A DNA stretch of 60,301 bases from SAR324 cluster bacterium. GTDB lineage: Bacteria > SAR324 > JACQKK01. This document shows positions 1 through 9,815 of this stretch, one piece after another. How positions within the stretch are numbered: the stretch's first letter is position 1; each line of letters begins with the position of its first letter. Position numbers and translations under genes: made by a program. A model generated the notes under the pieces. The model did no database searches and was not told where the DNA came from. It was given only the letters and a program-made list of their open reading frames with translations. The DNA lies in the NCBI GenBank assembly GCA_022574555.1, contig JACZRV010000007.1, forward strand, positions 1 through 60,301, in the 5' to 3' direction.

Positions 1-1
1 C

Positions 2-46
2 GAAAGTGCCGGCGTGGGCTACAATATCAAGGCGAGCGGGCGCTGA
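2..46 (+). CDS. 3' end of a truncated coding sequence (unknown product)
   Basis: Fourteen sense codons run from the window edge to a TGA at 44-46, giving a tail that ends GYNIKASGR. Codon use is GC-rich like the neighbouring genes. The rest of the gene lies outside the window, so the product cannot be named. The alternating small and aromatic residues would suit the end of a beta-rich envelope protein, but this is a guess. Confidence 0.35.
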   Translation, partial: ESAGVGYNIKASGR

Positions 47-680
47 TGGACTGGCCGCGCGATACCACGGCCTCGGGCCTTCTGCTCCTTAGTGTATGGT
101 GACAGGTTTGGGTTGGGGTCCACATGGCCGCGTTTGGCCGAAATAACAAACCAATCCCAATAGAATCCATTGGAACGCTGGGCTCAGGGGAAATCGGATC
201 TGCGGGCCGTCTTGGCGCGGGATAATAATAGGTTCAATGATATTGGTTGGACTCAGACGAAATTGTAAAATAAATCCATCGGACATCAATCTTGTCCGCA
301 CGAGGCGGATAAGGGGCCGGAACACCGAATTTCACCAAACGAAGCCAATTACATTTGTAATATCAATCAATTATATATTAACTCTTCTCTCGTATTCCCA
401 TTCCTCGATCGAAATCGAGTGTAAATTCCCGGTCAATCGCCCTTCCTGCGCTCTCTGAGAGCCCTATTGAAGCCCCCCATCCAGGATCCGACCGGGACGC
501 AGTGCTCCATGCGCATCTCCCAATGCGAAGATCCGAACGCATGAGTTGCACATCCTGCCGCACGAATTGGAGCGCCCTCCCATTTGACATCGGCTCGCTT
601 CGCGGGCGAAGGTTACACCTCTACCATCTCAACATGGGGGCAACGCCGTTGAGTAACCCGTACTGCAGAAGGATCGAACC
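47..680. other. intergenic region without a supported gene
   Basis: About 630 bases hold only short overlapping reading frames on both strands with no ribosome-binding site and no recognisable product. The stretch around 340-400 is clearly more AT-rich than the surroundings, which would suit a promoter or acquired DNA, but no convincing -35/-10 pair was found. Confidence 0.5.
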
Positions 681-1352
681 GTGGCGGCAGGTGGAAAAAG
701 CGGCGTGACGAGTCCCTATCCCTACGATCTGATCGTGGACCCGGCCACATTGGCCCAGTTCCTAGGCTGGACCAAGGAGGTTTACGCCGATCTGGAGGCT
801 TGCCAGGGGGGAAAGATGAGCGAGCAGGCCTTCCTCTCAAAATACTCCGCCACCGTAGCCATCCTGATCTTGGACATGACCGGTTTTACCGAAGCCGCCA
901 TGGGAAAAGGGAGCCTGTTCAGCTTTCTGCGCATCTACGACGTGCAGAAGGTCTGTGCGCCGGTCTTCGCCAAGTACGGCGCCCGGCGGGTGCGCGCTTT
1001 CGCCGACGACTTCACGGCGACTTTCGATAGTGCCGATTCCGCCTTGGACGCCGCCTTTGAAATTCATCGCCGCGTGCGGGCCTTCAACGAGAGCCTGGAA
1101 GCGGGGGGATCGCGCGCGGAAACGTGTATTGGATTGGGCTACGGGGAGATCTACCAAATCGGCCCGGACCGGGCTATGGGGAATGAAATGAACCAGACCT
1201 CGAAGCTGGGAGAGGATACCGCCGAAGGCTTCGAGACCCTGATCACGGAAGCGTTCTATAACGAGGTCAAGAAACGCCGCGACTGCCGATTCGAACCCCG
1301 CACCAATGAAGACCTGCCGTTTCACTATTACAGCGTGAACAGCTCGGCATGA
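681..1352 (+). CDS. class III nucleotidyl-cyclase-like protein (divergent)
   Basis: The gene starts at a GTG preceded by AAGGA with good spacing and encodes 223 aa. Residues about 55-200 follow the class III adenylate/guanylate cyclase fold. LDMTGFT carries the first metal Asp, RAFADDFTATF matches the usual KTIGDAFMA segment, and GNEMNQTSKL matches the GxxVNxASR segment. The second metal Asp (ADD) and the Asn are kept. The substrate-selecting Lys is Arg, and the transition-state Arg is Lys (SKL instead of SRL). There are no membrane segments and no fused sensor domain. It converges on maeB with 29 bases between the stops. It may be a weak cyclase, have a changed substrate, or be a catalytically dead nucleotide sensor. 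Confidence 0.75.
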   Translation: MAAGGKSGVTSPYPYDLIVDPATLAQFLGWTKEVYADLEACQGGKMSEQAFLSKYSATVAILILDMTGFTEAAMGKGSLFSFLRIYDVQKVCAPVFAKYGARRVRAFADDFTATFDSADSALDAAFEIHRRVRAFNESLEAGGSRAETCIGLGYGEIYQIGPDRAMGNEMNQTSKLGEDTAEGFETLITEAFYNEVKKRRDCRFEPRTNEDLPFHYYSVNSSA

Positions 1353-1381
1353 ATCGCCGGAAGCCGCCCCAACGCGGCCGG

Positions 1382-3637
1382 TCAGATCACCCCTTCGTGA
1401 GCCTCCAGCGCTGATATGGCCGTGATGTGCACCACGTCCTGCACCAAGGCTTCCTGGGAGAGCACGTTCACCGGCTTGGCCATGCCCATCAAAATGGGCC
1501 CGATGATTTCTCCTTCGCTGAGTTCGGAAAGCAGCCGGTAGGCGGAATTGGCGGCGTGCAGATTGGGAAAGATCAGCACGTTGGCGGAGCCGCTGATCTC
1601 GCTGAACGGATAATGCTTCTTCCGCAGAGCCTCGTTCAGCGACAGGTGGGCTTGCATCTCGCCGTCGATGGCCAGGCCCGGCTCGCGCGCCTTCACGATC
1701 TGCAACGCCCGGGTGATGCGGTCCAGGCCGGCGTTGCGCACGGATCCGAAATTGGAGTAGGAAAGCATGGCGACATTGGGTGTGATGCCAAAAAATCGGG
1801 CCGATTTGGCGGTGCTGATGGCGATCTCGGCCAGCACCTCGGCATCGGGTTCCTCGTTGACCGTCGTATCGGCCAGGAACAAGGTCTGGTTGCGGTAGAG
1901 CAACATGTAGAACCCGGACACCCGGCGCATGCCGTCCCGCAAACCGACGATCTGCAGCGCGGGCCGGATGATGTTGGGATAGGATCGGGTAATGCCGCCG
2001 ACGAATGTATCGGCATTTCCGGTCTTGACCATCATCAGGCCGAATTCCACGGGACGCTCCATCCATAGCTCTGCCACGTGCAATTCCATTCCCTTGCGCT
2101 GCCGCTGTTGGAACAGGTGACGGGCAAACTCCTTCCGCAAGGGGGATTTACGATTGTCGACGATCTCCACGCCCTCCAGGCTCACCTGATATTCCTGGGC
2201 GCAAGCCTGAATTTCGGATTCCTCGCCGATCAGGACCGGTTGGGCGATGCCCTCCAGCACGATCTGATGGCAGGCGCGGAGGATGGTCTCGTTGTGGGCT
2301 TCCGGGAAGACCACTCGGGTTTGGGAATACTTGCGCGCCCTGCGCACCAATCGCCGTGCGGTCTCCTGAACGACACTCTGGCTCGCCGCCAGACGGTCCC
2401 GGTAGTCGTCCATGTCAAGCTCGGTAATTCGGGCCACCCCTGAATCGATGGCAGCCTGGGCCACCGCCGGCGCCACGTAAAGCAATACCCGAGGGTCGAA
2501 TGGCGTCGGGATGAGATAATCCCGGCCGAAGTGCATGGATCGAACCCCGTAGGCTTTCAGCACTTCATCGGGCGTGTCCTCCTTCACCAGCTTGGCCAGG
2601 GCGTGGGTGGCCGCCAATTTCATGGGCTCGTTGATTTCCCGTGCATGGACGTCCAGGGCACCCCGGAAGATGAAGGGAAATCCGAGAACGTTGTTGACCT
2701 GATTGGGATAGTCCGAACGGCCCGTGGCCAGGATGGCGTCCGGCCGCGCCTCCTTGGCCGTCGGGTATGGAATCTCGGGGTCGGGATTGGCCAGGGCGAA
2801 AATGATGGGGTCCTTGGCCATGGTCGCGACCATCGCCGGCGAAACGATGTTGGGGCTGGAGAGGCCCACGAATACGTCACAATCCTTCAAGGCGTCGGCC
2901 AGGGTGCGCAGCTTCGTGTCGGCGGCGAAGAAGGCCTTGTTTGGCTCCATGTTCTCGTCGCGGCCTTGATAGATCACGCCACGGCTATCGACCAGCAGGA
3001 TGTTTTTCTTGGTCACCCCGAGGGTCAGGTAGAACCGGGCGCAACTGATTCCCGAGGCGCCGGCTCCGGATACGACCACTTTGACATCGGCGATGTTCTT
3101 GTTCACCAGTTCCAGCGCGTTGAGCAATGCCGCCCCGGAAATGATGGCGGTACCGTGCTGATCGTCGTGAAATACGGGAATATCCAGCTGCTTCTTCAAT
3201 TCGGTCTCGATGTAGAAGCATTCGGGCGCCTTTATGTCCTCCAGATTGATGCCACCGAACGTGGGCGCCAGTGCCTTGACGATTTCCACGATCTTTACCG
3301 GGTCCGTCTCGTCGAGTTCCAGGTCGAACACGTCGATATTGGCGAATTTCTTGAACAGCACCGCCTTGCCTTCCATCACCGGCTTGGCCGCGTGCGCACC
3401 GATATTTCCCAATCCCAGCACCGCCGTACCGTTGGAAATCACCGCCACCAGGTTGCTCTTGATGGTGTACTCGTAGGCCAATTCGCGATCGCGGTGGATC
3501 TCCATGCAGGGGACCGCCACGCCGGGCGAGTAGGCCATGGTCAGGTCGTGCCGGGTCGCAGTGGGCTTGGTGGTGCGGATCTCGATCTTTCCTTTGGTCG
3601 GGAACCGGTGGTATTCCAGTGCTTCCTGATTCCGCAT
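1382..3637 (-). CDS. maeB: NADP-dependent malic enzyme, MaeB type
   Basis: The 751-aa protein has the bacterial MaeB layout. The N-terminal malic domain contains YSPGVAVPC and [14 protein letters not shown]. The Rossmann NAD(P) domain contains [16 protein letters not shown]. From about residue 430 to the end is a phosphotransacetylase-like domain, which in this family is regulatory and not catalytic. The enzyme decarboxylates malate to pyruvate with reduction of NADP+, linking the TCA cycle to anabolism. The full family length is present with no frameshift. It appears to be a single-gene unit. Confidence 0.95.
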   Translation of the reverse strand: MRNQEALEYHRFPTKGKIEIRTTKPTATRHDLTMAYSPGVAVPCMEIHRDRELAYEYTIKSNLVAVISNGTAVLGLGNIGAHAAKPVMEGKAVLFKKFANIDVFDLELDETDPVKIVEIVKALAPTFGGINLEDIKAPECFYIETELKKQLDIPVFHDDQHGTAIISGAALLNALELVNKNIADVKVVVSGAGASGISCARFYLTLGVTKKNILLVDSRGVIYQGRDENMEPNKAFFAADTKLRTLADALKDCDVFVGLSSPNIVSPAMVATMAKDPIIFALANPDPEIPYPTAKEARPDAILATGRSDYPNQVNNVLGFPFIFRGALDVHAREINEPMKLAATHALAKLVKEDTPDEVLKAYGVRSMHFGRDYLIPTPFDPRVLLYVAPAVAQAAIDSGVARITELDMDDYRDRLAASQSVVQETARRLVRRARKYSQTRVVFPEAHNETILRACHQIVLEGIAQPVLIGEESEIQACAQEYQVSLEGVEIVDNRKSPLRKEFARHLFQQRQRKGMELHVAELWMERPVEFGLMMVKTGNADTFVGGITRSYPNIIRPALQIVGLRDGMRRVSGFYMLLYRNQTLFLADTTVNEEPDAEVLAEIAISTAKSARFFGITPNVAMLSYSNFGSVRNAGLDRITRALQIVKAREPGLAIDGEMQAHLSLNEALRKKHYPFSEISGSANVLIFPNLHAANSAYRLLSELSEGEIIGPILMGMAKPVNVLSQEALVQDVVHITAISALEAHEGVI

Positions 3638-4023
3638 GGTGATGCCCTCCCGATGATGTTCGGTGACGATTCGGCCGAAAGGGGATTTCTCGGCGATCGT
3701 TCATTCAAATGGTTTGGCTGTCCTGGTTCCAGCTATCAGTACGTTCCATTACGTTGAAGCGCAAACCCGTGAATCAGGCGCCTTGCAGATCGCGCCCGCA
3801 ACATCTGCTAATCCCGTCCGGTATAGGCGGGGGCCGATACTGAGGTGACGACTCGATTATACCTCACATTTTGCACTTCGGATGTGGCTGCCGCTCCCGG
3901 TGCGAATCGGAAGAACCATCCCGCAACAAGCCTCGATGCGGGCACTCTGGGTCAAGAACTCATGGCAGATGAAACGGCGGCCCGTGGTATCACGGGATCC
4001 ACAGCCGGATACCGATCCGGGAA
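3638..4023. other. intergenic region upstream of maeB
   Basis: This 386-base gap holds only short unsupported frames. It must contain the promoter of maeB (reading left), but no clear sigma70 hexamer pair could be picked out. Confidence 0.4.
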
Positions 4024-4428
4024 TCACTTCGATTCGTCCCACTCCCAGGGATATCCGATTTCCTCGAACGATCTGATCTGCACGATGTCTTTCGGGTGGA
4101 TCGTCAATACGTCGCGCAAGTTCTCTGCCACGTCCTGGCGCAGAAAGACCTTGATATGGAAGTGGTAACCGTCCTCAAAATAATCGTGAAGTTGCTGCGT
4201 CTCTTTGAGTTTGCCGAGCCACTGGTTTTCATAGTCGTTTATCTTCGCGACCAGCGCTTCGACCTCCGCGGCGGTATCGATTACTACGACGCAAATGTCC
4301 TTGCGTCTGGTGTTGACCGACAGGAAGACCGACTCGTCGTCGTCGCCACCGATCCTGAATTGTGGATTAACCAGCTCGTTGGGGTCCCGGCAAATATGGG
4401 ACAGGGCAAGTTCGATGAACAGATCCAT
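4024..4428 (-). CDS. hypothetical protein, 134 aa
   Basis: The start at 4428 is chosen because GGAGGA lies directly upstream of the ATG (MDLFIEL). The longer in-frame extension lacks such a site. The product is acidic and soluble, with no signal peptide, membrane segment or Cys motif. The middle is likely helical (an ENQWLGKLKET region), and the end is rich in aromatic and acidic residues (GYPWEWDESK). I do not recognise the family. It reads in the same direction as its neighbours but is separated from the upstream HAD gene by about 190 bases, so it is probably independent. Confidence 0.6.
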   Translation of the reverse strand: MDLFIELALSHICRDPNELVNPQFRIGGDDDESVFLSVNTRRKDICVVVIDTAAEVEALVAKINDYENQWLGKLKETQQLHDYFEDGYHFHIKVFLRQDVAENLRDVLTIHPKDIVQIRSFEEIGYPWEWDESK

Positions 4429-4619
4429 TCTCCTCCAATGACAGATGGTGTGGATGGGAACGCGACAAAGGAGCCATCGCGCATGGATGGCCCGCATACC
4501 CTACCCTGGCGCAATTCATTTATCGGTGCGGTGAGGCCGCAAGGCGATGCTTGCCGCGATTGGCGGCCACGAGAGGATAAGGAGGAAACTGAGCACCGTT
4601 ACCATCGCTATCCGATGTT

Positions 4620-5312
4620 TCACGAATTGATTCCCGCTCCATCGCGGGGTGGCCGGCTGTGGGCCAGGGCGCTGAGCACCTCCAGCACGGGTTCGGTCTC
4701 CACGTATTTGAGCGTTTGCCAGCCCCGGCGCCGCGCCGGTTTCAAGTTCATGCCCAAGTCGTCCAGAAAAAACAACCCCTTGCCGTCAATGCCGATTTCC
4801 TTTTCCGTCAGTGTATAAATCGCCTCTTCCGGTTTCCGCAGGCCCACCTCTGATGAATCGATCACCACGTCGAACAACGCGTCCAGGTCCAACCGGCGGT
4901 GCCAGCCGCCGCGCCATTCGGCTACGTTGTTGGTGAGCAAGACTGTGGGCATCACCCGATGCACTTCCGCAGCCGCGGCCACGATCTCGGTCCGCAGAGG
5001 CATGCTCCCTTCGTGTCCGGGCGAACCCATGAAGTTTCGCGCTTGCGCTATGGTCAGGGCGATGTCGTGTTCCGCCAGACGGCGGCACAACTCTGCGGCA
5101 AACTCGTCGAGGGGCATTTCGGCGCGCTCGACGCGGTCCCACCAGCCGTCATCGAGGAATAGTTCTTGCCGCATACCGGCCCATGTTTCCGTCGTCAGAC
5201 CCATGCGGACACCAAACTGCGCCACGTTTTCTACGCTGCCTGCGAGGAAGACGCCGCCCAGGTCGAATACTGCGGCCTTGACACGGCCGGGATCGATACC
5301 GTGAATGTCCAC
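4620..5312 (-). CDS. HAD-superfamily hydrolase
   Basis: The 230-aa protein has HAD motif I at FDLGGVF, motif II at VLLTNN, the conserved Lys in GLRKPEE and motif IV at LFFLDDLGMN. In motif I the nucleophile Asp is followed by LG, not xD; the second Asp of the DxD motif is Gly, as in several HAD phosphatase-like and dehalogenase-like groups. The start is placed at the GTG at 5312, about 12 bases after AAGGAG, because no ATG gives a family-like N-terminus. It is the last gene of the minus-strand oxidase-assembly cluster, 65 bases after the DUF420 gene. Its substrate is unknown. Confidence 0.8.
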   Translation of the reverse strand: MDIHGIDPGRVKAAVFDLGGVFLAGSVENVAQFGVRMGLTTETWAGMRQELFLDDGWWDRVERAEMPLDEFAAELCRRLAEHDIALTIAQARNFMGSPGHEGSMPLRTEIVAAAAEVHRVMPTVLLTNNVAEWRGGWHRRLDLDALFDVVIDSSEVGLRKPEEAIYTLTEKEIGIDGKGLFFLDDLGMNLKPARRRGWQTLKYVETEPVLEVLSALAHSRPPRDGAGINS

Positions 5313-5377
5313 CGGATACAATATCTCCTTGGAAAAGTCTCCTTGGATGCGAATATCGATAGCGGCCAGCGTCCCCG

Positions 5378-5806
5378 TCAGCCGGCCGGGTAGATCACGT
5401 AAAGCATGAGATAGATCGCCACGCCGGTGACCGATACATATAGCCAGATGGGGAGCGTCCACCGTGCCAGACGGCGGTGCCGCCGAAAGTCGGCCCGCAA
5501 CGCCCGGCGCAAAGTGATTATGGCCAGGGGCACCACGGACACGGCCAGCACCACGTGAGAGATGAGCATGCCATAGTAAAAATAAACGACCCACCCTTCG
5601 CCGCGAAAAACGGTATGCAACTGCGTGACATGGTACACCACGTAGGAGATCAGGAATAAGATCGAGGTGGCGAAGGCGGTGGACATCATCGCCCTGTGGA
5701 GGCCAATCCAGCGGCGCCGTATGGCCGCGTAACCCGCAACCAGCAATATCGCCGACGTGCCGTTGAGCACGGCATTGACCGAGGGCAGAACCGAGGTATC
5801 GAACAT
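5378..5806 (-). CDS. DUF420 membrane protein (CtaM/YozB-like)
   Basis: The 142-aa protein has four predicted membrane segments: around residues 8-28, 42-62, 78-100 and 115-138. Conserved His residues lie in the loops (GLHRAM, YHVTQLH, MLISHVVLA). This matches DUF420, whose Bacillus member CtaM/YozB is needed for maturation of a heme-copper oxidase. It lies 8 bases after the ABC permease gene and in the same run as ctaA and cyoE, which supports a role in oxidase assembly. The family assignment is from recognised pattern; the function is inferred from context. Confidence 0.82.
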   Translation of the reverse strand: MFDTSVLPSVNAVLNGTSAILLVAGYAAIRRRWIGLHRAMMSTAFATSILFLISYVVYHVTQLHTVFRGEGWVVYFYYGMLISHVVLAVSVVPLAIITLRRALRADFRRHRRLARWTLPIWLYVSVTGVAIYLMLYVIYPAG

Positions 5807-5814
5807 ACCGATGA

Positions 5815-6615
5815 TCAGGCTTCGCTTTTACGGACGACCAGTACCGCCAGCGCAAGCGCTATCGCAGTCGTCGCTGCCAGGACGATCATGGCCGGGGCCA
5901 TCCCCACGAGGCCCAGGTTCGCCACTATTTCCGGCGGATACATCACCCGCCGCAGAGCCGCCAGTCCATAGGCCAGGGGATTGACCGCCATCACCGCCTG
6001 TATCCAAATCGACGCTCCGGATGCCGGGAAAAAAGCACCGGAAAGCAGCCACATGGGGAACAGCAGCAGATTCATGACGGCATGGAACCCCTGCACCGAA
6101 TCGGTACGCCAAGCGAACAGAAACCCGATGGAACTGAGCGTGACGGCAATCAGGAACATTTGCCCGCAAATGGCGATCACTTGGCCGAAGTTCAACGCTA
6201 TTCCGGCCAAGGGAGCCAGGGGCAATAGCAGCGCCCCTTGGATGAAGCCCAGGGTCGCACCGCCCAGCACCTTCCCCAGCACGATCGCCAGTCGTGGCAC
6301 CGGCGCCACCAGGACGCCCTGCAGGAAACCCGTGTTGCGGTCCTCGATGATGGAAATGGACGCGAATATGGAGGTGAAAAGCAACACCAGCAGAAGCATG
6401 CCCGGATAGAAATAGGCCAGATAGTCCATCCCCTCCGCCAAACCGGGCGGGCGGAAGGAGCGGCCGAACCCGGAACCGAACACCACCCAGAACACGATTG
6501 GCGTCCCCAATGCGCCGATGATCCGATTGCGCTGGCGGAGGAACCGCAGCCATTCCCTGGCCAGTAGGCTCCAAACCACCAGGGGCAGCCGCAGGGCGCC
6601 CGCTTCGACCGTCAC
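5815..6615 (-). CDS. ABC-2 type exporter permease
   Basis: The 266-aa protein has six predicted membrane segments and a cytoplasmic N-terminus, typical of DrrB/NatB-like ABC-2 permeases. The segment FWVVFGSGFG and the later NPLAYGLAALR region fit this family. The start is a GTG that overlaps the stop of the ATPase gene (GTGA), which implies translational coupling. It forms a transporter with the preceding ATPase. Its position between heme A genes and DUF420 suggests a substrate tied to oxidase biogenesis, but the substrate is unknown. Confidence 0.88.
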   Translation of the reverse strand: MTVEAGALRLPLVVWSLLAREWLRFLRQRNRIIGALGTPIVFWVVFGSGFGRSFRPPGLAEGMDYLAYFYPGMLLLVLLFTSIFASISIIEDRNTGFLQGVLVAPVPRLAIVLGKVLGGATLGFIQGALLLPLAPLAGIALNFGQVIAICGQMFLIAVTLSSIGFLFAWRTDSVQGFHAVMNLLLFPMWLLSGAFFPASGASIWIQAVMAVNPLAYGLAALRRVMYPPEIVANLGLVGMAPAMIVLAATTAIALALAVLVVRKSEA

Positions 6616-7634
6616 GGCGCCCCTCCGTCGCTGTAGAGCCGGCGCCCGGTTTTCGCCAGGAAAACATCTTCCAGGGTGGGACCGCCGAGTGTGATGGAGC
6701 GAATCCGGTCGGAAAATGCCTCCATCAGCCGTGCGGCCACTGCCAGCCCGTCGGCTGCTTCAAGGCGCAGGCGGCCATTGGCCACCGCCGCCTGAATTCC
6801 CATTTGCTCGCCGATCGACGCAGCCAAAGCATGGGCGTCGGTGTTGGCATGCAGGGTCAGGAATCCGCCGCCGATCTCCTTTTTCAGGGCCTCGGGCGTA
6901 TCGACCACGACCAATCGGCCCCGATCGAGCAACGCAATGCGGTCGCACCGTTCGGCCTCGTCCATCGAGTGAGTGGCCACCACCACCGTCAGCCCCTCGT
7001 CGGAGCGCATTTCGTCCAGGATTTTCCAGAATTCCAGACGCGCGGCCGGATCGAGACCGCTGGAAGGCTCGTCCAGCAACAACAGGGGGGGCTTGGGCAG
7101 GAGTGCCTTGGCCAGCTCGACGCGCCGTTTCAGCCCACCGGATAAGGTTTCCACCCGCTCCCGGCGGCGGGAATCAAGGTCGAATCGTTCCAGCAAGACG
7201 GTGGTGCGGCGACGCATAGCCGCGCCTCGCATGCCGTAAAGATAGGCATGATAGCGCAGGTTTTCCTCGACGCTGAGTTTGCCATCGAGGCTGGGCGACT
7301 GAAAGGCCACCCCCAGCCGATGCCTCGCGGCGGCCGGATTTTGCACCAGGTCGTGACCGTCGATGGCCGCCGTACCGGCGGCGGGCCGCAACGCCGTGGA
7401 TAGGATGCGAAAGAAGGTCGTCTTACCGCTGCCATTGGGGCCCAACAACCCGAACAGCTCGCCGCGGGCGACCGAGAGTGTCAAGTCTTGCAGCGCCACT
7501 CTCTGGCCATATTGGAACCGCAATCCCTCAACTCGAATCATGATTTCGGATTGATCCGGGGGATGGATGCCGGCCGCCTTGGGCGCTTCATTCGGCTTCG
7601 GCGTGCTTCGGTTGGTATGAGGAGAATCTGTCAC
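6612..7634 (-). CDS. ABC transporter ATP-binding protein
   Basis: The 340-aa ATPase has Walker A (GPNGSGKTT), the signature LSGGLKRR, Walker B (LLLLDEPSSGLD) and the switch His (ATHSMDEAE). A C-terminal DrrA/CcmA-type extension of about 100 residues follows the core domain. The listed start is a GTG and adds a 31-residue low-complexity N-terminus; the Met at 7541 (MIRVEGLRF) is an equally good start, and neither has a clear ribosome site. It begins 20 bases after cyoE and overlaps the permease gene by 4 bases. Confidence 0.9.
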   Translation of the reverse strand: MTDSPHTNRSTPKPNEAPKAAGIHPPDQSEIMIRVEGLRFQYGQRVALQDLTLSVARGELFGLLGPNGSGKTTFFRILSTALRPAAGTAAIDGHDLVQNPAAARHRLGVAFQSPSLDGKLSVEENLRYHAYLYGMRGAAMRRRTTVLLERFDLDSRRRERVETLSGGLKRRVELAKALLPKPPLLLLDEPSSGLDPAARLEFWKILDEMRSDEGLTVVVATHSMDEAERCDRIALLDRGRLVVVDTPEALKKEIGGGFLTLHANTDAHALAASIGEQMGIQAAVANGRLRLEAADGLAVAARLMEAFSDRIRSITLGGPTLEDVFLAKTGRRLYSDGGAP

Positions 7635-7654
7635 GAATGGGAGTCCGAATAATT

Positions 7655-8563
7655 TCAGGTTGTCTTATCGTATAACATCAGACCGAACAGCAAAGGCAAA
7701 TAGACGATCGAATACTTGAGCAAACCTCGCGCCGCCGCCTGACCGGGCTGGATCACCATCGTCATGGCCGCGGTCAGAAACAGGAGGCTGAGACCCAGGG
7801 CGCCATAGAAATAGGCCGATCCGGCCATGCCGATGATCGCGGGATAGAGGCTCACCGGCACCAGCACCGCGCTATATAGTACGAGCTGCCGGCGAGTCTG
7901 GCCGCCGTCCGGGTCCGTAACGGTCAGCATGGGCATCCTGGCGTTGGCATAATCTTCCCGGTAAAGCCAGGCAATGGCCAGAAAATGAGGCAATTGCCAG
8001 ACGAACATGATCATGAACAGGGACAATGCTTCCGTGGCCAAGCGGCCCTCGGCGGCCACCCATCCCAGCACCGGCGGCAGCGCGCCGGGAATCGCCCCCA
8101 CCAGGGTGTTCAATCCCGTGCGGGTCTTCAGGGGGGTGTAGCACAGTAAGTAGGTTACCAGTACCGTAAAAGCGATCAACCCACTCAGCGGATTGGCGCC
8201 CACTGCCAGCAACGCGATGCCGGCCACGCTGGCCGCTATACCTCCGTATAGAGCCTTGCGCGCCGCTATGCGCCCCGAAGGCAGAGGACGGGCATGGGTG
8301 CGCACCATCAGACGATCCAGGTCACGCTCCATGTATTGATTGAGCGTATTGACTCCGCCGCCCAGCAGCAGGGTGCCGGCCAAAAGCAGCGCCGCCGCTC
8401 CCCAGACGATTCCCTGCGCCGGAGCTAGAAAGTATCCGACGAAGGTCGCCACCAGCACCATCGCCGTAATGCGGGGTTTGGCCAGAATCAGGATGTCACC
8501 GCCCGCCGAAGCAAGCCGTCCGCCCAACCGTCCTCCCATCCTCTTTTCCGCTGTGGCGCTCAC
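7655..8563 (-). CDS. cyoE: protoheme IX farnesyltransferase (heme O synthase)
   Basis: This UbiA-family membrane prenyltransferase has the Asp-rich site NQYMERDLDRLM followed by the RT.ARPLPSGR segment, and a second site in the YREDYANARMPM region. Several hydrophobic helices follow, as expected. It adds a farnesyl chain to protoheme to make heme O. The 302-aa reading is based on a GTG start at 8563 that overlaps the ctaA stop (GTGA) with GGAGGAGGGG upstream. Together with ctaA it makes heme A for an aa3-type oxidase. It is also named ctaB. Confidence 0.95.
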   Translation of the reverse strand: MSATAEKRMGGRLGGRLASAGGDILILAKPRITAMVLVATFVGYFLAPAQGIVWGAAALLLAGTLLLGGGVNTLNQYMERDLDRLMVRTHARPLPSGRIAARKALYGGIAASVAGIALLAVGANPLSGLIAFTVLVTYLLCYTPLKTRTGLNTLVGAIPGALPPVLGWVAAEGRLATEALSLFMIMFVWQLPHFLAIAWLYREDYANARMPMLTVTDPDGGQTRRQLVLYSAVLVPVSLYPAIIGMAGSAYFYGALGLSLLFLTAAMTMVIQPGQAAARGLLKYSIVYLPLLFGLMLYDKTT

Positions 8564-9540
8564 TTTGCGGCCCCTCCTCCACGGGCCGCTGGCGGGAGCG
8601 CCCGAGCCCGCAAGGTCAGCAGTCCCGTCATACCCAGCAACAGAGCGCCGTTGATCAAATGGAGGGTGGTGAATTCCAGCGACCGGCCGCTCCAGATGAT
8701 CGCGCCCCCCAGGAGAATCTGCACCACCACCAATGCGGCCATACCCGCCACGGGCGCCATCAGCCATCTTCCCACCCTGCCGCGTACCGATTCCCACACA
8801 ATCGCGGCGACGAGAATCGTCACGAGCAATGCGCCCACGCGGTGCAGAAAGTGGATCGTAACCGGAAAGGACGATAGAGACGGAATCAGCCGGCCGTAGG
8901 CCAGGGGAAAATCCGGAATGGCCAGGCCGGCACCAGAATGCCTCACCGTGGCCCCGATGACAAGCTGCACCAACAACGCCAAACCCGTGATGGACCCCAA
9001 GCGGCCGAGGCGTCGCGACCGGTCTGATCGCTCCCCGTGGGGGCGGTCCCAGCCGGGGGCGGTGACTTGCGTCAGAATCATCGTCATCAAAAAGAAGAGC
9101 TGGGCGAAAAGGGCGTGGCTCACCGAGACGGCCGTCGGCAGCAGCAGCAGCACCGTGATCCCACCCAGGAGGCCTTGGAAAAAGACGAGCCCCACCGCAC
9201 CCATAGCCAACCAGCGCACCCCGCGGCGTGGTTCCACCCGCCATAGCCATAACGCCAGCAATAGGGTGAGCAGGCCCACCGTCCCGGCGATCAGCCGGTG
9301 GCCGTGCTCATATAAGATGCCCCCCACCATCGGCGGGAAAAATTGCCCGTAAGCCAGAGGCCAATCCGGTACAGCCAAGCCCGATCCGGTGCCCGTGACC
9401 AGGGCTCCCGCAGTCAGCAACACCAGGGTCGCCGCGCAGAGCAGCCATGCCAGCATGTGGCTCCAGCGCCGCGTCAAGGAGCCCGAGGCTGGCGGCCCCT
9501 CGTGCGTGGCGGGGTAGGTGGCCACGGTCGAGTCAGCCAT
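8560..9540 (-). CDS. ctaA: heme A synthase (COX15/CtaA)
   Basis: The product has eight predicted membrane helices in two similar halves. Each half shows the TGSGLAVPDWPL / SGAGLAIPDFPL motif and heme-ligand His residues (EHGHRLIAG, HALFAQL, FLHRVGALL, TLHLINGALL). It oxidises the C8 methyl group of heme O to give heme A. The start at 9540 (MADSTVA) is preferred over an upstream Met at 9600, but neither has a strong ribosome site. It is the first gene of the minus-strand cluster, so the cluster promoter should lie in 9541-9815. Confidence 0.93.
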   Translation of the reverse strand: MADSTVATYPATHEGPPASGSLTRRWSHMLAWLLCAATLVLLTAGALVTGTGSGLAVPDWPLAYGQFFPPMVGGILYEHGHRLIAGTVGLLTLLLALWLWRVEPRRGVRWLAMGAVGLVFFQGLLGGITVLLLLPTAVSVSHALFAQLFFLMTMILTQVTAPGWDRPHGERSDRSRRLGRLGSITGLALLVQLVIGATVRHSGAGLAIPDFPLAYGRLIPSLSSFPVTIHFLHRVGALLVTILVAAIVWESVRGRVGRWLMAPVAGMAALVVVQILLGGAIIWSGRSLEFTTLHLINGALLLGMTGLLTLRARALPPAARGGGAAK

Positions 9541-9815
9541 CTGTAATCGATCCGCAAAAATAAGGAATTGGGTGCGGGAGAGCGAATTACCCGGCGGCAT
9601 GACGAGCCGGCCGGGCCACCGCAGGTGAAACTCAATTCTAAACCCATTCCATTGATTGTGACAATTCCGCTGAAATGGCCTTCATCCAGCACCCGGAGTT
9701 TAAGCCGAACCAACGACACCCCTTGTGGGCTGCGGGGATAGATGATAGGCCCGAGGTGGCCATTGAACAGGCTCTCCAATGCTAGTGGTATTGCACCAAT
9801 CCAAAGGATGAAATC

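Noticed and set aside
837-2066. Long minus-strand frame opposite the cyclase-like gene and across the maeB end
   Set aside because: It crosses two well-supported genes in other frames and reads as Arg/Gly/Pro-rich shadow sequence.
2531-3757. Long plus-strand open frame (about 400 codons) opposite maeB
   Set aside because: It mirrors the GC-rich codon pattern of maeB, has no ribosome site and no family motif; maeB itself is certain.
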